Shown here one piece after another: positions 34,081 to 44,957 of a stretch of DNA of 64,000 nt (positions are counted from its first letter, which is position 1; every line of letters begins with the position of its first letter). A model generated the notes under the pieces. It did no database searches. It saw only the letters and a list, made by a program, of their open reading frames with translations, and was not told the origin of the DNA. The stretch covers positions 1 through 64,000 of the forward strand of contig CAMRWU010000003.1 of the NCBI GenBank assembly GCA_947054505.1, written 5' to 3'. Source of the stretch: an uncultured Pseudomonadota bacterium. GTDB taxonomy: Bacteria > Pseudomonadota > Alphaproteobacteria > RF32 > CAG-239. The translations under genes and the position numbers were made by a program.

Positions 34081-34106
34081 AAAATGCTGTTCTACTTTTT
34101 TTATTT
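34071..34106 (+). terminator. terminator of the preceding gene, overlapping the lexA -10 region
   Basis: AAAGTAGAACA / TGTTCTACTTT stem followed by a T-run. Since lexA transcription should start near 34082, inside the hairpin, it can act only on read-through transcripts from upstream. Confidence 0.75.
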
Positions 34107-34118
34107 TTTGGGGGAGCC

Positions 34119-34775
34119 ATGCTGACAGAAAAACAATACAAGCTATTATTGTTTATCAATAAGGTGATTAAGGAAACCGGCTGTTCCCCTTCTTTTGATG
34201 AAATGAAAGAAGCTGTAAATCTGAAATCAAAATCAGGGATCCACGCCTTGATAGAAGCCTTGGTTGAGCGCAATTTCTTAAAGAAGTTGCCGCACAAGGC
34301 ACGCGCCCTTGAGGTTTTACGCTTGCCCAAACTCAAACCCAGTTCCATCATTGAAGAAGAACGCAAACGGGATGAAGCTCTTAAAAACTCAATGGTTGAA
34401 ATCCCATTGTATGGCAAAATTGCGGCAGGTACTCCGATTGAAGCCATCGCTAATGAAACTGAAAAATTTGCCGTTCCGTACGAAATGGTCAGCCGTGGTC
34501 AGTTTTATGCTTTGACGATTGAAGGGGATTCAATGGTCGATATCGGTGTTCTGGATGGTGATACTGTCATCATCAAAAAGACGGACAGCGCCAACAACGG
34601 TGACATCGTCGTCGCTCTGGTCGATAACTCTGAGGCAACCTTAAAGCAGTTTCGCAAAGAGGGGGGGGAGGTTGTTCTGATTCCTAAGAATGAAGCTTAT
34701 GAACCTCGTCGTTTAGCCGCTTCCCGTGTGAAAGTCCAAGGCATCCTCAGCGGCCTGATCCGTACATATCATTAG
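34119..34775 (+). CDS. lexA: LexA repressor
   Basis: 218 residues. Represses SOS genes and cleaves itself when RecA filaments form. N-terminal winged helix-turn-helix (residues about 1-65, LTEKQYKLLLFINKVIKETGCSPSFDEM). The cleavage site is the Ala-Gly of KIAAGTPIEA (about 108); the catalytic serine is in EGDSMVDIG (about 143) and the lysine in EATLKQF (about 180), both spaced as in the S24 family. A GGGGGAG ribosome site precedes the ATG. The promoter carries a LexA box. Confidence 0.96.
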   Translation: MLTEKQYKLLLFINKVIKETGCSPSFDEMKEAVNLKSKSGIHALIEALVERNFLKKLPHKARALEVLRLPKLKPSSIIEEERKRDEALKNSMVEIPLYGKIAAGTPIEAIANETEKFAVPYEMVSRGQFYALTIEGDSMVDIGVLDGDTVIIKKTDSANNGDIVVALVDNSEATLKQFRKEGGEVVLIPKNEAYEPRRLAASRVKVQGILSGLIRTYH

Positions 34776-34824
34776 AAAATAAGGGTCGCCAAAACAGTCT
34801 GTAACTTCCACATTTCATAATACA

Positions 34825-37800
34825 TTAATTGGACAGAGCCTTTGAAAAGATATAACCTGCGTAATCCGCGTGTGTACAATGCTGTCCCCAATTGGATTCA
34901 CCTTGTGAGGGATATGGAAGCCGCCCAATATCGTGATAGACACTGGATAGGTTGCCGTTAGTAATATGATCACGTGCATTTGTTCCATATGCGCAATTAA
35001 TCGTAACTCTAGCTATTCCTGAGCTATTCGTGTTGTCTATTCCAGGGGCAAAACATTGGCTTTGGGGTGTACCAGTTGTTTGGTTTCTGCGATAATATTG
35101 CAAAACATTCATGTTACAGTCACAAAATTCGAACTTCTTTTCTCCGGCGCGGTTAACGCAACTACCTCCAAAAGTTGTCAATATTTGAGTGTTGGCATTA
35201 AAAGGATTGCTCCATACAGTTATTCTAGAATCATTAGGTTGCGTTTCATATTTTAATTGATCGCAATTTACAAATTTTTCTACATGATCAAATTTAACAA
35301 CCGCACATTTATTCCAGCTAATTGGGGTTGTTTCCCAAGGGAGCGTATTTGTTTCGCTAAAGTTTTGGCATTCAGTATTTGTCCACAAATATTTTGATGG
35401 GCAATTACAAGACTCATATACATTAGCCGATCCCAAATATGTATAATATCTTCCGGTGCCTATTTGTTTATCTGAACTTGCGTGCTCCCAGTTACTTATA
35501 ATATCTTTAATTTCCGTAGCTGTTCCAGATATTGTCCATTTATCGGTTGTTCCTGCACAATTGGTGTTGTTTGAGCATGCTTCTTGGTATGCTTTTTCAC
35601 AACTTGTTTCCGACCAATAGCGAGATGGATCATATGCGCATGTGAAATAAAGATTTCCCGTGCAAGATCCTTTTCCGGCAATATAGTTATTTTCATCTCC
35701 GCACTTTTCTGCTACAGCGGCTTTGAATGTAACATCAATTTCCTTTGTATTTGATTTATTCGGAAAATATGCTTTTACTTTTTCATATTCTTCGGCTTCA
35801 CCACATGAAGAACATAGCCATACACCTATTTGACGATCAGGATCATTGCTTAAAGGATCGTGTTCATAACAGCACTTATTTTTATCAACAGGTGTTTGAC
35901 CTATCTCTAGCTTAGTACTGTATGCACTGTTATTACATTTGCATTTACTATACTGATTTTCGCATTTATAACTCGGGTCATATTTGTCAGTAGTGTAATC
36001 TCCTCCTGAACAAGATAAATAGTACGAAGATCCGCACACGCATTGTTGAAAGTAAGTGATTTCCACTCCAGACGATGAGCGTGCTGTACAAGATGTTCCG
36101 GAGCCGGTTTTCGGAGCTTCACAGAGTTGCGATGCTCCAGAGCTTGCACAAGAACATTCTTTGTAGAGGCTGACACCATCTTCTTCGCATGCCGTCCCCA
36201 CCCCGACAGCCGGAGCATTACATGCTTTATATGCTCTTCCGCATGTGCATGATGTATAAAGGGTTCCTGTTGATGCATCATATCCTGCTGCAGAGGGGTT
36301 TTTCGGTGTGCATCCCTCAGCTCCCTCTGGCTTTTGTGCTCCCGTGTCATTACAAGATTTGTTATATTGTTCAGAACAGGCGCAGTATTCGTACAGTTTT
36401 TCTCCTCCGGGAGTTTTTTGACAATAGGGTTGAGATTCATCAATAACATGTCCGTTTTCGCTACAAGAATATTTAAATGAGCTTTCACAACCGCAAGACA
36501 TATAAAACGTTGTTGCTTGTTCTTCTCCGGAACTTTGTGTCAACGGGGTGCATGATGCTGAATTAGGAGGTATAATACCTTGATTTAATCCATCTTTTTG
36601 ACAAGTATATTTGAAAAGATCTTTATCACATTCACAACTTTCATATACAGGTTCTTTAGGGGTACCGTTTTCATTTACTCCGATACAAACACGTCCTTTT
36701 TTGTTATTTGAACCAGAGCAACTGACCCAACTGGTTGGACATTTACATTCTTTATATAATCTGTTTCCATTTTCATCAATACAAACATCCGATCCTAATG
36801 CCTCTTGGTCAAAACCTAAACAGGTATACTGGTATCCGTTTCCTCGACAAGCAGACGTCTCTTCACAGGACGCATATTTAGTTGAGCTGTCTTCCGTAGA
36901 TACGCAACTTTCTCCCGTACCTTTTTGTGAATCAGTGCAGACTTTGTATGTCTTTTCTTGTACGGGGGTACAGCTATTGGAAATCAGGCAATGGTCATAA
37001 TATACAGTGCCGTTTGATGCCGTACATATACTGGCATTATCAGCCTTCCCATTGTCTTCACATGTTGTCCAGTTCGATGGGCATTTACATTTATACATAA
37101 CTTTATTATCGTTGTTTACACAAGGGTCATAAGCTTCCTGCATAGTATCACAAATTTCACGATGTTCAGATGTGCATGTTGATGTCGGTTTACTGCATGA
37201 TTGATAATATTTTTTACCATTAAGGACGCAAGCTGTTCCTTCTCCAATCTCTCCGTTTTCACAAAGTTTATCGTATCCGGCAGCACAGGTGCAATATTCG
37301 AAATAGGTCTGCTCATTGCGGATGCACGGGTTAACACCGACTAAAAGTTCTTGCTGGCATGTCTGACTTTCTCCTCGGACACAAGACTTGATTCCCTCAC
37401 ATGATTGATAAAAGTATTCACCGTTTAGAATGCATGGAGAACCCACACCTTGCGAATCATCTCCGCATTTTTTATATCCATCCGGACAGCGGCAACTTTT
37501 ATAACCCCCAACATTGCCTTGGTTATCATAGCACCCGTCGACACCAATCAATGGAGACTTACAAGTTTCGGTGTGTTCCCAAGTACAATCCGAAGCCGAG
37601 CATTGATAGTATTTCCCTCCGCAACCATCTGGTTTGGTTATACCTGTCGGTTTCTTACCTCCTGGGCAACCATAATAGTTATCAGCCCACGTTTCCGGAA
37701 TTTCATCTTTTTTGCATTCACAAGATGTGTATTTACCATTACATGGTGTGCCGACACCAATATATCGTTCCCCATCGCAAACTTGGCTATAGTCTGCAGT

Positions 37801-40800
37801 ACACTGGCAATATGGAAATCTTGTAATATCTGTTCCAACGGGGATATTGACATCGGCCAGCGTCGGATCGTTTTTCAGCATTTCTGTAGTTACTTTTTGC
37901 GTGCACGCCCCACCACTAAGCATTCCCGCACAGTTATATTTATGATACTTGTAAGCAGAATGGCAATCACAACTCTTATAATGTTTTGTTCCATTATAAA
38001 CAACATATTCTTTGCTCAAAACATGACGAACAGGGCAAGTATCTTCCGTATAAGAAAATTCAGACATGCTAAAATAGCAGTTATATGCGCGTTTATTGGT
38101 ATTTTCTTCATATTCGCAAAGTTGTGCTTTGGCACCGCTTCCATAACGACTTTTGCACTGTCCTTCTGTTTCTGTCACGAAAATTATTGGCGTTGTATCC
38201 GATGAACCATCTTGTCTTAAAATATTTTTTCCGCACAAAGCCAATAACGGACGAACTTTACATTCTCCAATTTTATAATGGTTCCGCCCGTTTTTCATTA
38301 ATGTGGAACCATCCCCATATTTACAAAAGGTTGCCCCTGTCGGTTCTTCAAGAGGGTAATCGCAAGTTTCGGCATAGGTTCTCGCATCACAAGTACATTC
38401 AGCTTGATTTTTACCACAAGCCCGACCTGTCGCTCCTGAACCATATAGGGTTTTGCATTTGCCATCTGCTGTGTCACTTTCTGCTAAATCAATGATAGCA
38501 AGAGTAGAACTTTCTGGAAGACATTCATTGTTGTCACATTTATTGTAGTAAATTTTATCATTAACTGAACAGCCTGCAACATTTTCTGCAGGATGTTGAT
38601 TATCGTCATTACTGCACAGCTTTGTATAATCTTCTCCGCAATAACATGGGTAGAGAAGAGCATGGCTCTTACTACATTGCTCTCCACTTCCGTTAGCTCC
38701 AAATGTAGCTCCTTCTCCCAAACGGGTTTTGCAGTAACGATCAAATGCCTTATCATCATCTAAATAGTGGATACCTTCTCCGTTAGTAGGTAATTTATCA
38801 CAAAGAGGATAACATTTTTCGTACTTTAAATTTTGAGATCCTTCCAAATCACACGATTGACCACTGGCTTCTTGAGTGTCTGTACAAATCATTGTTCCTT
38901 TAGCGTCCCGACCGGATGCATCAACCCACGTTGACGGGCATTTGCAGACAACTTTTTCGACATCAGGTTCATCAGGATCATAACAGATATAATCAGCAAC
39001 ACCATTTATTCCGTTTTGGCTACAACTTTCCTCAGAATAGTATACAGGTCTGTTTTTAGGACACATAAGAGCAAATTTTTTGTATTTTCGGCCGCCATCA
39101 TATGTACAAACAGTTCCTTGTCCGACAAATTTGCTAAGACATTCATTTTTGTCAAATGTGTATCCTTGATAAGTTACACCATTTTCACCGCAATATTCTT
39201 CTAGCGTTTTGTATCCTTCTCCCAGAGGACAATAACAAGGATAGAATTCTTTATTTCTATCATTAATTTTAAAACAAGCGTTACCAACACGCGATGCCGC
39301 ACCATCAAAGGATGGACAAGCATCAACATCGTCAACAACCAATAACCCTGAAGCATCATCACATTGTGGTAAACATTTTTCATATTTTATCTCTGTAGAG
39401 CTTTCAAATTCACAAGATTTACCACCTCGAATATATCCGGTTTGTTCACACGTTGTACCATATGAAGGAGGACAACCGCAACGATATTTCTCTTCGCCGG
39501 CAGAATCAAAACAAACTGTAGCAGATGTCTGTGTTCCGTCGATAACACAATCTGTTGGAGAGTTTACTAAGACAACATCCTTGGGACAGCTATATCCCAA
39601 ATCTTTGTATTTTGTTACTTGTTGCTTATTTTCATCAGTATCATATGTACAAGAACTACCAACACCTATATAATTCGCCTTACATTCTTCTAGCGAGATG
39701 TCTTTTTTGCTGGAGCAGATTTCTTCTATTGTTTTATATTCAGAAGGGCAAACGCAAATATATCTGGTTACGGTTTCTGCTGAGAAAACACATTCTTCAT
39801 ATTTGGGTTCTGCATTTCCTAACTTACAGCTCTCTTTAGAAGTCACAATAGAAATATCGCCTCGTTCTTCTTTTGCTTTGTCACAAGATAGAACAAAATC
39901 TTTCCATTTCACAAATTCTTTTAGTGTTTGGTTGTTTTCTTTGGCTTCAAAAGCACAGGAAGATGTTCCTGTTCCATTATAAGAGGTTAAGCATGAAGCG
40001 CAGTTGCTGTTAGCTCTACAAGTAGCCAAACGTGCTGATTTTTTTACGTTGTTATTTCCTGTAAACCCTGCTTTGTTTTCACAAAATTCAATCAAAGACT
40101 TTAAACCATCCGGACATTTGCAGATATAGCGCAATTCATTGGTTGTTTCGTTGTAAATACATTTGTCAGCTCTTCCACCATTGCAGTCGTTTTCATTTTC
40201 AACAATAGTGTTGTCTTCTTCCGAAGGGCAGGGAAGCTTTGTATCACATTTTTCATACTTTACAACACCATCAAATTCGCATGTGTTCCCGCTGGGAAGC
40301 CCATTGTCTTTTTCACAATCTTCTTTCGTCCTGTATGAGACTGGGCAGGTGCATTGCCACTTTGCTTCCATTGTATCCTCATCTGAACATAAATTTTTTG
40401 TATCGAAATTATTACCTTGAGGATAGCAATAAGCCGAAGAAGAGTTTTTAGGGATATATTGACTATAGCACGTCATCGAACTCGCATCACAACAATGAGT
40501 TACATCAGATACATTGCAAGAGTATGTATTAGAGGTGGTCGAACCAGCATTACATTTCCAATAGCCTTGAGAAAACGTTATACCATCATCACTTTGGCAG
40601 GTATCTCCAAAATCAACGATTTGCGTCTTCTCTGAATAGTTACATTTAGGGAGGCAATATGCATAATAAATCGAATTATTGCCGGCATCACATGTCGGAC
40701 CGGCCACAAAATAATCCATTCCTTTGCTTCGCTGGCAATCATCTCTGGTCCATGGATACAACTCCAGTGAGCATCCACATTCTGTTTTGTGATATTTCGG

Positions 40801-41718
40801 CGTTCCTTCCAAGTCACAAACTTTAGGCGTTTTGCTATTGGTACAAGATGTGTTTTCAGCTTCATTCGAGGTATAGTCATCACCACAAACCATAATTGTG
40901 TTTTGAGTGGCGGTAGTTGTATTCCAGCATACGCCAGCTTCTTTTCCTCCTTGATTTGTAGCGTTGTTTTTTTCCGCCTCTGTTGAAGCAATCGTGGCAT
41001 TTGTAATATCGCCACAGCTTTTCCATTGGCAGTAATATTTTTTTGTCTTACCCTCCATACACGGAGTTTCAGAAAGCAAGCCTTGCCCTAGCTTTGTTTC
41101 ACAAGCTCCTTCAGAGTTTGTCAGTTCAGCATGAACAGCTGCGGAAAAATCAGAACAGTTCGGAAGAGGGGCGCATTCAGCATATTTTTTGTCAGTAGCG
41201 CTATGCGATGTTTTACACCAATCTCCAACAGGCATAGTATTTTTAGGGCAAAATTGATATTGGTCGTTGTCGCAGTAACATACAGAAATACCTTCACACG
41301 TGAGGGGAATAGCCCCGGGGCCGTATACTTTAGAACATGTTTCGCCAGAATTTAGATATTGTGTTGCAACATCAATTTGTTGACATCTTTCATCTTCTTC
41401 ATCGCCGGCGGCGCGTGACGGAGCTTTTTGTGCCGGCACACTACAGGTATATTTTCCACCGTCGCAAGGCGTGGCAACAGCATTGTCGATTCCCAAAAGC
41501 GTGTTGCATCCTTCCGGAGAAGACGCAGTTTTTTCTCCGCATTCGACACCGGAATACGTTGATGTGTGGTTATTACTTCCTGACGAAGATGACGAATATG
41601 TTGCACCATAAGAACTACTGGCTTGGGTGTCCACAATAGGAACAACAGCCGCATAAACAGCTTTTGCCGTCAATAACACAGCGACCAGAAGGAATAAATT
41701 ACGCTTCAGTTTAGACAT
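34825..41718 (-). CDS. giant cysteine-rich exported repeat protein
   Basis: 2297 residues. A signal peptide (NLFLLVAVLLTAKAVYA, residues 7-23) is followed by a Ser-rich stretch and then, to the C-terminus, tandem modules with roughly one cysteine in ten residues. Two module styles recur: CxCPxxYxTxExxC...GxSCxYDG...KYxxC in the first half, and C...CxxPxxGxGxxCxxNGxxYYxxCxC in the second half. No transmembrane anchor or LPxTG signal; the last 200 residues are less repetitive (YCDCN-like, then NCAYGTNARDHITNG). Many disulfides would form in the periplasm or outside the cell, giving a long, rigid, protease-resistant stalk. The family is not recognised; the EGF-like feel is analogy only. It shares CxCP-type modules with the proteins at 46.97 and 55.19-56.83 kb but not their signal peptide or promoter. 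Confidence 0.85.
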   Translation of the reverse strand: MSKLKRNLFLLVAVLLTAKAVYAAVVPIVDTQASSSYGATYSSSSSGSNNHTSTYSGVECGEKTASSPEGCNTLLGIDNAVATPCDGGKYTCSVPAQKAPSRAAGDEEDERCQQIDVATQYLNSGETCSKVYGPGAIPLTCEGISVCYCDNDQYQFCPKNTMPVGDWCKTSHSATDKKYAECAPLPNCSDFSAAVHAELTNSEGACETKLGQGLLSETPCMEGKTKKYYCQWKSCGDITNATIASTEAEKNNATNQGGKEAGVCWNTTTATQNTIMVCGDDYTSNEAENTSCTNSKTPKVCDLEGTPKYHKTECGCSLELYPWTRDDCQRSKGMDYFVAGPTCDAGNNSIYYAYCLPKCNYSEKTQIVDFGDTCQSDDGITFSQGYWKCNAGSTTSNTYSCNVSDVTHCCDASSMTCYSQYIPKNSSSAYCYPQGNNFDTKNLCSDEDTMEAKWQCTCPVSYRTKEDCEKDNGLPSGNTCEFDGVVKYEKCDTKLPCPSEEDNTIVENENDCNGGRADKCIYNETTNELRYICKCPDGLKSLIEFCENKAGFTGNNNVKKSARLATCRANSNCASCLTSYNGTGTSSCAFEAKENNQTLKEFVKWKDFVLSCDKAKEERGDISIVTSKESCKLGNAEPKYEECVFSAETVTRYICVCPSEYKTIEEICSSKKDISLEECKANYIGVGSSCTYDTDENKQQVTKYKDLGYSCPKDVVLVNSPTDCVIDGTQTSATVCFDSAGEEKYRCGCPPSYGTTCEQTGYIRGGKSCEFESSTEIKYEKCLPQCDDASGLLVVDDVDACPSFDGAASRVGNACFKINDRNKEFYPCYCPLGEGYKTLEEYCGENGVTYQGYTFDKNECLSKFVGQGTVCTYDGGRKYKKFALMCPKNRPVYYSEESCSQNGINGVADYICYDPDEPDVEKVVCKCPSTWVDASGRDAKGTMICTDTQEASGQSCDLEGSQNLKYEKCYPLCDKLPTNGEGIHYLDDDKAFDRYCKTRLGEGATFGANGSGEQCSKSHALLYPCYCGEDYTKLCSNDDNQHPAENVAGCSVNDKIYYNKCDNNECLPESSTLAIIDLAESDTADGKCKTLYGSGATGRACGKNQAECTCDARTYAETCDYPLEEPTGATFCKYGDGSTLMKNGRNHYKIGECKVRPLLALCGKNILRQDGSSDTTPIIFVTETEGQCKSRYGSGAKAQLCEYEENTNKRAYNCYFSMSEFSYTEDTCPVRHVLSKEYVVYNGTKHYKSCDCHSAYKYHKYNCAGMLSGGACTQKVTTEMLKNDPTLADVNIPVGTDITRFPYCQCTADYSQVCDGERYIGVGTPCNGKYTSCECKKDEIPETWADNYYGCPGGKKPTGITKPDGCGGKYYQCSASDCTWEHTETCKSPLIGVDGCYDNQGNVGGYKSCRCPDGYKKCGDDSQGVGSPCILNGEYFYQSCEGIKSCVRGESQTCQQELLVGVNPCIRNEQTYFEYCTCAAGYDKLCENGEIGEGTACVLNGKKYYQSCSKPTSTCTSEHREICDTMQEAYDPCVNNDNKVMYKCKCPSNWTTCEDNGKADNASICTASNGTVYYDHCLISNSCTPVQEKTYKVCTDSQKGTGESCVSTEDSSTKYASCEETSACRGNGYQYTCLGFDQEALGSDVCIDENGNRLYKECKCPTSWVSCSGSNNKKGRVCIGVNENGTPKEPVYESCECDKDLFKYTCQKDGLNQGIIPPNSASCTPLTQSSGEEQATTFYMSCGCESSFKYSCSENGHVIDESQPYCQKTPGGEKLYEYCACSEQYNKSCNDTGAQKPEGAEGCTPKNPSAAGYDASTGTLYTSCTCGRAYKACNAPAVGVGTACEEDGVSLYKECSCASSGASQLCEAPKTGSGTSCTARSSSGVEITYFQQCVCGSSYYLSCSGGDYTTDKYDPSYKCENQYSKCKCNNSAYSTKLEIGQTPVDKNKCCYEHDPLSNDPDRQIGVWLCSSCGEAEEYEKVKAYFPNKSNTKEIDVTFKAAVAEKCGDENNYIAGKGSCTGNLYFTCAYDPSRYWSETSCEKAYQEACSNNTNCAGTTDKWTISGTATEIKDIISNWEHASSDKQIGTGRYYTYLGSANVYESCNCPSKYLWTNTECQNFSETNTLPWETTPISWNKCAVVKFDHVEKFVNCDQLKYETQPNDSRITVWSNPFNANTQILTTFGGSCVNRAGEKKFEFCDCNMNVLQYYRRNQTTGTPQSQCFAPGIDNTNSSGIARVTINCAYGTNARDHITNGNLSSVYHDIGRLPYPSQGESNWGQHCTHADYAGYIFSKALSN

Positions 41719-41822
41719 CTATAAACCTGTATGTATTAAAAAATGCATTTTCTATTATAATAAACACTTTATCAGGCATTTGCAATCGCTAATTCATACG
41801 CTGTGATAAAATTTGACAAAAT

Positions 41823-41855
41823 AAAAAGCCCTCCGATTAGAGAGGGCTTCTTGTT
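41823..41855 (-). terminator. terminator of the RND efflux operon
   Basis: AAGCCCTC / GAGGGCTT stem just past the stop of the RND gene on the minus strand, with a U-run in that transcript. Confidence 0.85.
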
Positions 41856-41858
41856 TTT

Positions 41859-44800
41859 TTATTTTTTCTTTGTTTTTTCCCGCCATGTTTGGAACAGGAT
41901 ATATAACAGCGGAATAACAATCAAACCGCAAACCGTTCCCAACAACATGCCGTAGAAAACAGGCACCCCGATGGCGATTCGGCTCGAGGCGCCGGCTCCA
42001 GTTGCCACAATCATCGGTAACACTCCCAAGATGAATGTGAACGCCGTCATCAACACCGCGCGGAAGCGTTCTTTGGTTCCCACAACTGCCGCCTTGATGA
42101 TGGAAGAACCGCGTTCTTGTTCTTCTTTGGCAAATTCAACCACCAAAATCGCGTTTTTAGCCGCCAGACCGACCAAAAGAATCAAGCCCAACTGTGCGTA
42201 AATACTAAGCGGCAATCCTGTGATAAACAAGCCGAACAAAGCGCCCAGCATAGCCACGGAAACAGACGTTAATACGGGCAGGGGCGTTGACCAGCTTTCG
42301 TATTGTGCCACCAAAAAGAGGTATGCAAAAGTCATGGCCAAAATAATCAGATAGCCGATTTGACCACTGCTTGATTTTTCCTGATAGCTCATGCCTGACC
42401 AGTCATAGCTGAAGCCATTCGGAAGCTTGCTGGAGATTTCTTCCAAAGCATTCATAGCTTGACCGGTACTGGACGCCGGACTTTGAACCGCCGTAATTGA
42501 AGCGCTTGGATATTGGTTATAGCGTGTGACTACACGCGGAGCCAATACTTTCTTCAAGGAAATCAGCGGATCCAACGGTACCATTTCACCTTTTTGATTT
42601 TGAACATGCAAGTCTTTAATACTGTCCAAATCTTTGCGATACTTCCAGTCAGCCTGAATCATAACCTTGTTAACCTGAGTTCCGAAGTTAACGTCATTGA
42701 CGTAACTTGAACCGAGATAATTTTGCAAAACACTATAAATACTACCGATAGAAACCTTCATTGCCTCGGCTTTTTCACGGTCTATGGTGATATAATAGTT
42801 AGGAGTTTGCGCGGTATATGTTGTGTAGGCATACATAATGTTCGGGTCTGCATTAATTTGTCCCAGCAGGTTGCGCAAAGCCATTTCCAACTGTTGCGGG
42901 TCATTGGAGTTCAAAGCCTGTAGGCGATAATCCATACCGCCGCTCATACCCAACCCCATAATAGCAGGGGGTTCAAACAACTGAACTTCGGCTTCCGGCA
43001 AGCCCATAACCTTTGCACGGATGCGGTTCAAAATGTTAGTGGAATAGAGCTCATCACTCTCACGTTTGTTCCACGGATGCAACGTAATAATGTTCATTGC
43101 TGTATTTTCGCCGCTACCGCCGATCATACTGACACCGATAACGCTCATCACGTTATTAACACCTTTTTCTTCCTTAATCAGCGGATAAATCTTATTAACG
43201 AACTCCTGTGTGCGAACACGGCTGGCACCTTCCGGCAACTGGATGTTCATAAAGATAACCCCTTGGTCTTCTGACGGAATAAATGATGTCTGGCTGATGT
43301 TCAGCAAAGCGCCGACACCAGCAAACAACAGAACCATAATAAGGAAAATAACGCTGACTTTTCGACCGATAAACCCAACGATTGAGGCATATCTGTCTCG
43401 GGATTTTCCGACAATGTTGTTAAACCAGAACAGCGGTCCCGATGTTGCTGGTGTTACCGGCCGCAACAATGTTGCACATAAAGCCGGAGACAAAGTCAGA
43501 GCGTTTAATGATGAAAAAGCCACAGATGTTGAAATCGCAATCGCGAATTGTTGATAAATCTTTCCTGTAATACCGCCCAAAAAGCCGACCGGAACGAAAA
43601 TCGCCAACAAAACCAATGTGGTAGCGATAATAGCGCTGGAAACCTGTTCCATTGCTTTAATGGTTGCTTCTTTCGGGTTGAGATTTTCCGATTCCATCAA
43701 AAACAGAACGCGTTCCACAACCACGATAGCATCATCCACCACCAAACCGATTGCCAGCACCAAGCCGAACAATGTCAACATATTTAAGCTAAAGCCCATG
43801 GCCAACATAACGGCAAAAGTTGCAAACAGCGAAACCGGAATAGTCAACGTCGGCACCAAGGTTGAACGCCAGTCCTGCAAGAACAGGTAGCAAACCAAAA
43901 TAACCAACAGGAATGTCAGAACTAAGGTGAACACAACTTCTTCAATGGAAGCTTCGATATATTCGGTAGAATCATAACCAATGGCGTAAATAATGTCTTC
44001 AGGAAAACGTTGAGCCAATCGTTCCATTTCTTTTTTGACGCCGGCCATCGCGTCCAACGCATTTGCACCGGCCAATTGGTTGATGGCGATAGCTACGTTT
44101 GGAGCCGCATTGAAGCTGGAGGTTGCTCGATAATTTTCTTCACCGATATTAACTTCGGCAATGTCTTTCAAATACAGCAAACCACCTTGTTCCGCCGTGC
44201 GAATAATGATGTTTTTAAAATCTTCAACTTCGTTAATACGTCCTTGTGTCTGCAAGGTGTAAACCATTTGTTGTGTGCCATCCCCCGGCATAGCACCGAT
44301 ACTTCCCAATGATGGTTGGTAGTTTTGTCCTTCAATTGCCGCTTTGATTTCGTCAACAGAGATGTTTAACGCCGTAATTTTGTCGGCATTCAACCATACG
44401 CGCATACTCAATGGAGATGAATAAACGTTAACTTCACCCACACCGCTGACGCGTCCCAAAGCATCTTTAATGTTGTTCTGAACATAATCTGACAACTGCA
44501 TCTGTGAATAGGTTTTATTGGGAGAAATAAGGCTGATGAAGCCCAAGATATTGGATGAACGACTCTTTACCGTCAAACCTTGTCTTGTTACATCTGTGGG
44601 CAATTTTGACTGAGCCTGTTGAATACGGTTTTGCACTTTAACTTGTGCCATATCGCGGTCAACACCGACTTTAAAAGTAACGGTCAAGCTGTACTTTGAA
44701 TCTTCTGATGAAGAACTCATGTACAACATGTCTTCCACACCGTTGATTTCTGCTTCCAATGGAATACCGATGGTTTTGGCGATAACTTCGGCGCTGGCCC

Positions 44801-44954
44801 CGGGGTAGGAGGCTGAAACCACGATTTCCGGTGGAGTGATTTCCGGATACAAGGAAATGGGCAAAGAAAAGACAGAAATAATACCCGCCAAGGTCAATAC
44901 GATGGAAATCACCATCGCAAAGCGCGGGCGTTCAATAAAAATGCGTGAAAACAT
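41859..44954 (-). CDS. RND-type multidrug efflux transporter (AcrB-like, HAE1 family)
   Basis: 1031 residues, the usual length. Inner-membrane proton-driven pump that, with an adaptor and an outer-membrane channel, exports drugs and detergents. Twelve membrane segments and two large periplasmic loops can be placed; the N-terminal [20 protein letters not shown] and the [11 protein letters not shown] motif in TM4 (proton-relay aspartates) and [12 protein letters not shown] in TM10 (relay lysine) are conserved. Three bp downstream of the adaptor gene and last in the tetR-adaptor-pump operon. No outer-membrane channel gene is adjacent, so a TolC-type partner must be elsewhere. Confidence 0.95.
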   Translation of the reverse strand: MFSRIFIERPRFAMVISIVLTLAGIISVFSLPISLYPEITPPEIVVSASYPGASAEVIAKTIGIPLEAEINGVEDMLYMSSSSEDSKYSLTVTFKVGVDRDMAQVKVQNRIQQAQSKLPTDVTRQGLTVKSRSSNILGFISLISPNKTYSQMQLSDYVQNNIKDALGRVSGVGEVNVYSSPLSMRVWLNADKITALNISVDEIKAAIEGQNYQPSLGSIGAMPGDGTQQMVYTLQTQGRINEVEDFKNIIIRTAEQGGLLYLKDIAEVNIGEENYRATSSFNAAPNVAIAINQLAGANALDAMAGVKKEMERLAQRFPEDIIYAIGYDSTEYIEASIEEVVFTLVLTFLLVILVCYLFLQDWRSTLVPTLTIPVSLFATFAVMLAMGFSLNMLTLFGLVLAIGLVVDDAIVVVERVLFLMESENLNPKEATIKAMEQVSSAIIATTLVLLAIFVPVGFLGGITGKIYQQFAIAISTSVAFSSLNALTLSPALCATLLRPVTPATSGPLFWFNNIVGKSRDRYASIVGFIGRKVSVIFLIMVLLFAGVGALLNISQTSFIPSEDQGVIFMNIQLPEGASRVRTQEFVNKIYPLIKEEKGVNNVMSVIGVSMIGGSGENTAMNIITLHPWNKRESDELYSTNILNRIRAKVMGLPEAEVQLFEPPAIMGLGMSGGMDYRLQALNSNDPQQLEMALRNLLGQINADPNIMYAYTTYTAQTPNYYITIDREKAEAMKVSIGSIYSVLQNYLGSSYVNDVNFGTQVNKVMIQADWKYRKDLDSIKDLHVQNQKGEMVPLDPLISLKKVLAPRVVTRYNQYPSASITAVQSPASSTGQAMNALEEISSKLPNGFSYDWSGMSYQEKSSSGQIGYLIILAMTFAYLFLVAQYESWSTPLPVLTSVSVAMLGALFGLFITGLPLSIYAQLGLILLVGLAAKNAILVVEFAKEEQERGSSIIKAAVVGTKERFRAVLMTAFTFILGVLPMIVATGAGASSRIAIGVPVFYGMLLGTVCGLIVIPLLYILFQTWREKTKKK

Positions 44955-44957
44955 TAA

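Noticed and set aside
33836..34447. Minus-strand open frame of 203 residues spanning the lexA promoter
   Set aside because: Lies opposite lexA and the preceding gene, covers a terminator and an operator, and has low-complexity Ser/Leu composition.
35000..41500. Cysteine-rich tandem modules considered as CRISPR or DNA-level repeats
   Set aside because: Units are divergent at DNA level, lack constant spacers, and are in one long open frame; they are protein modules.
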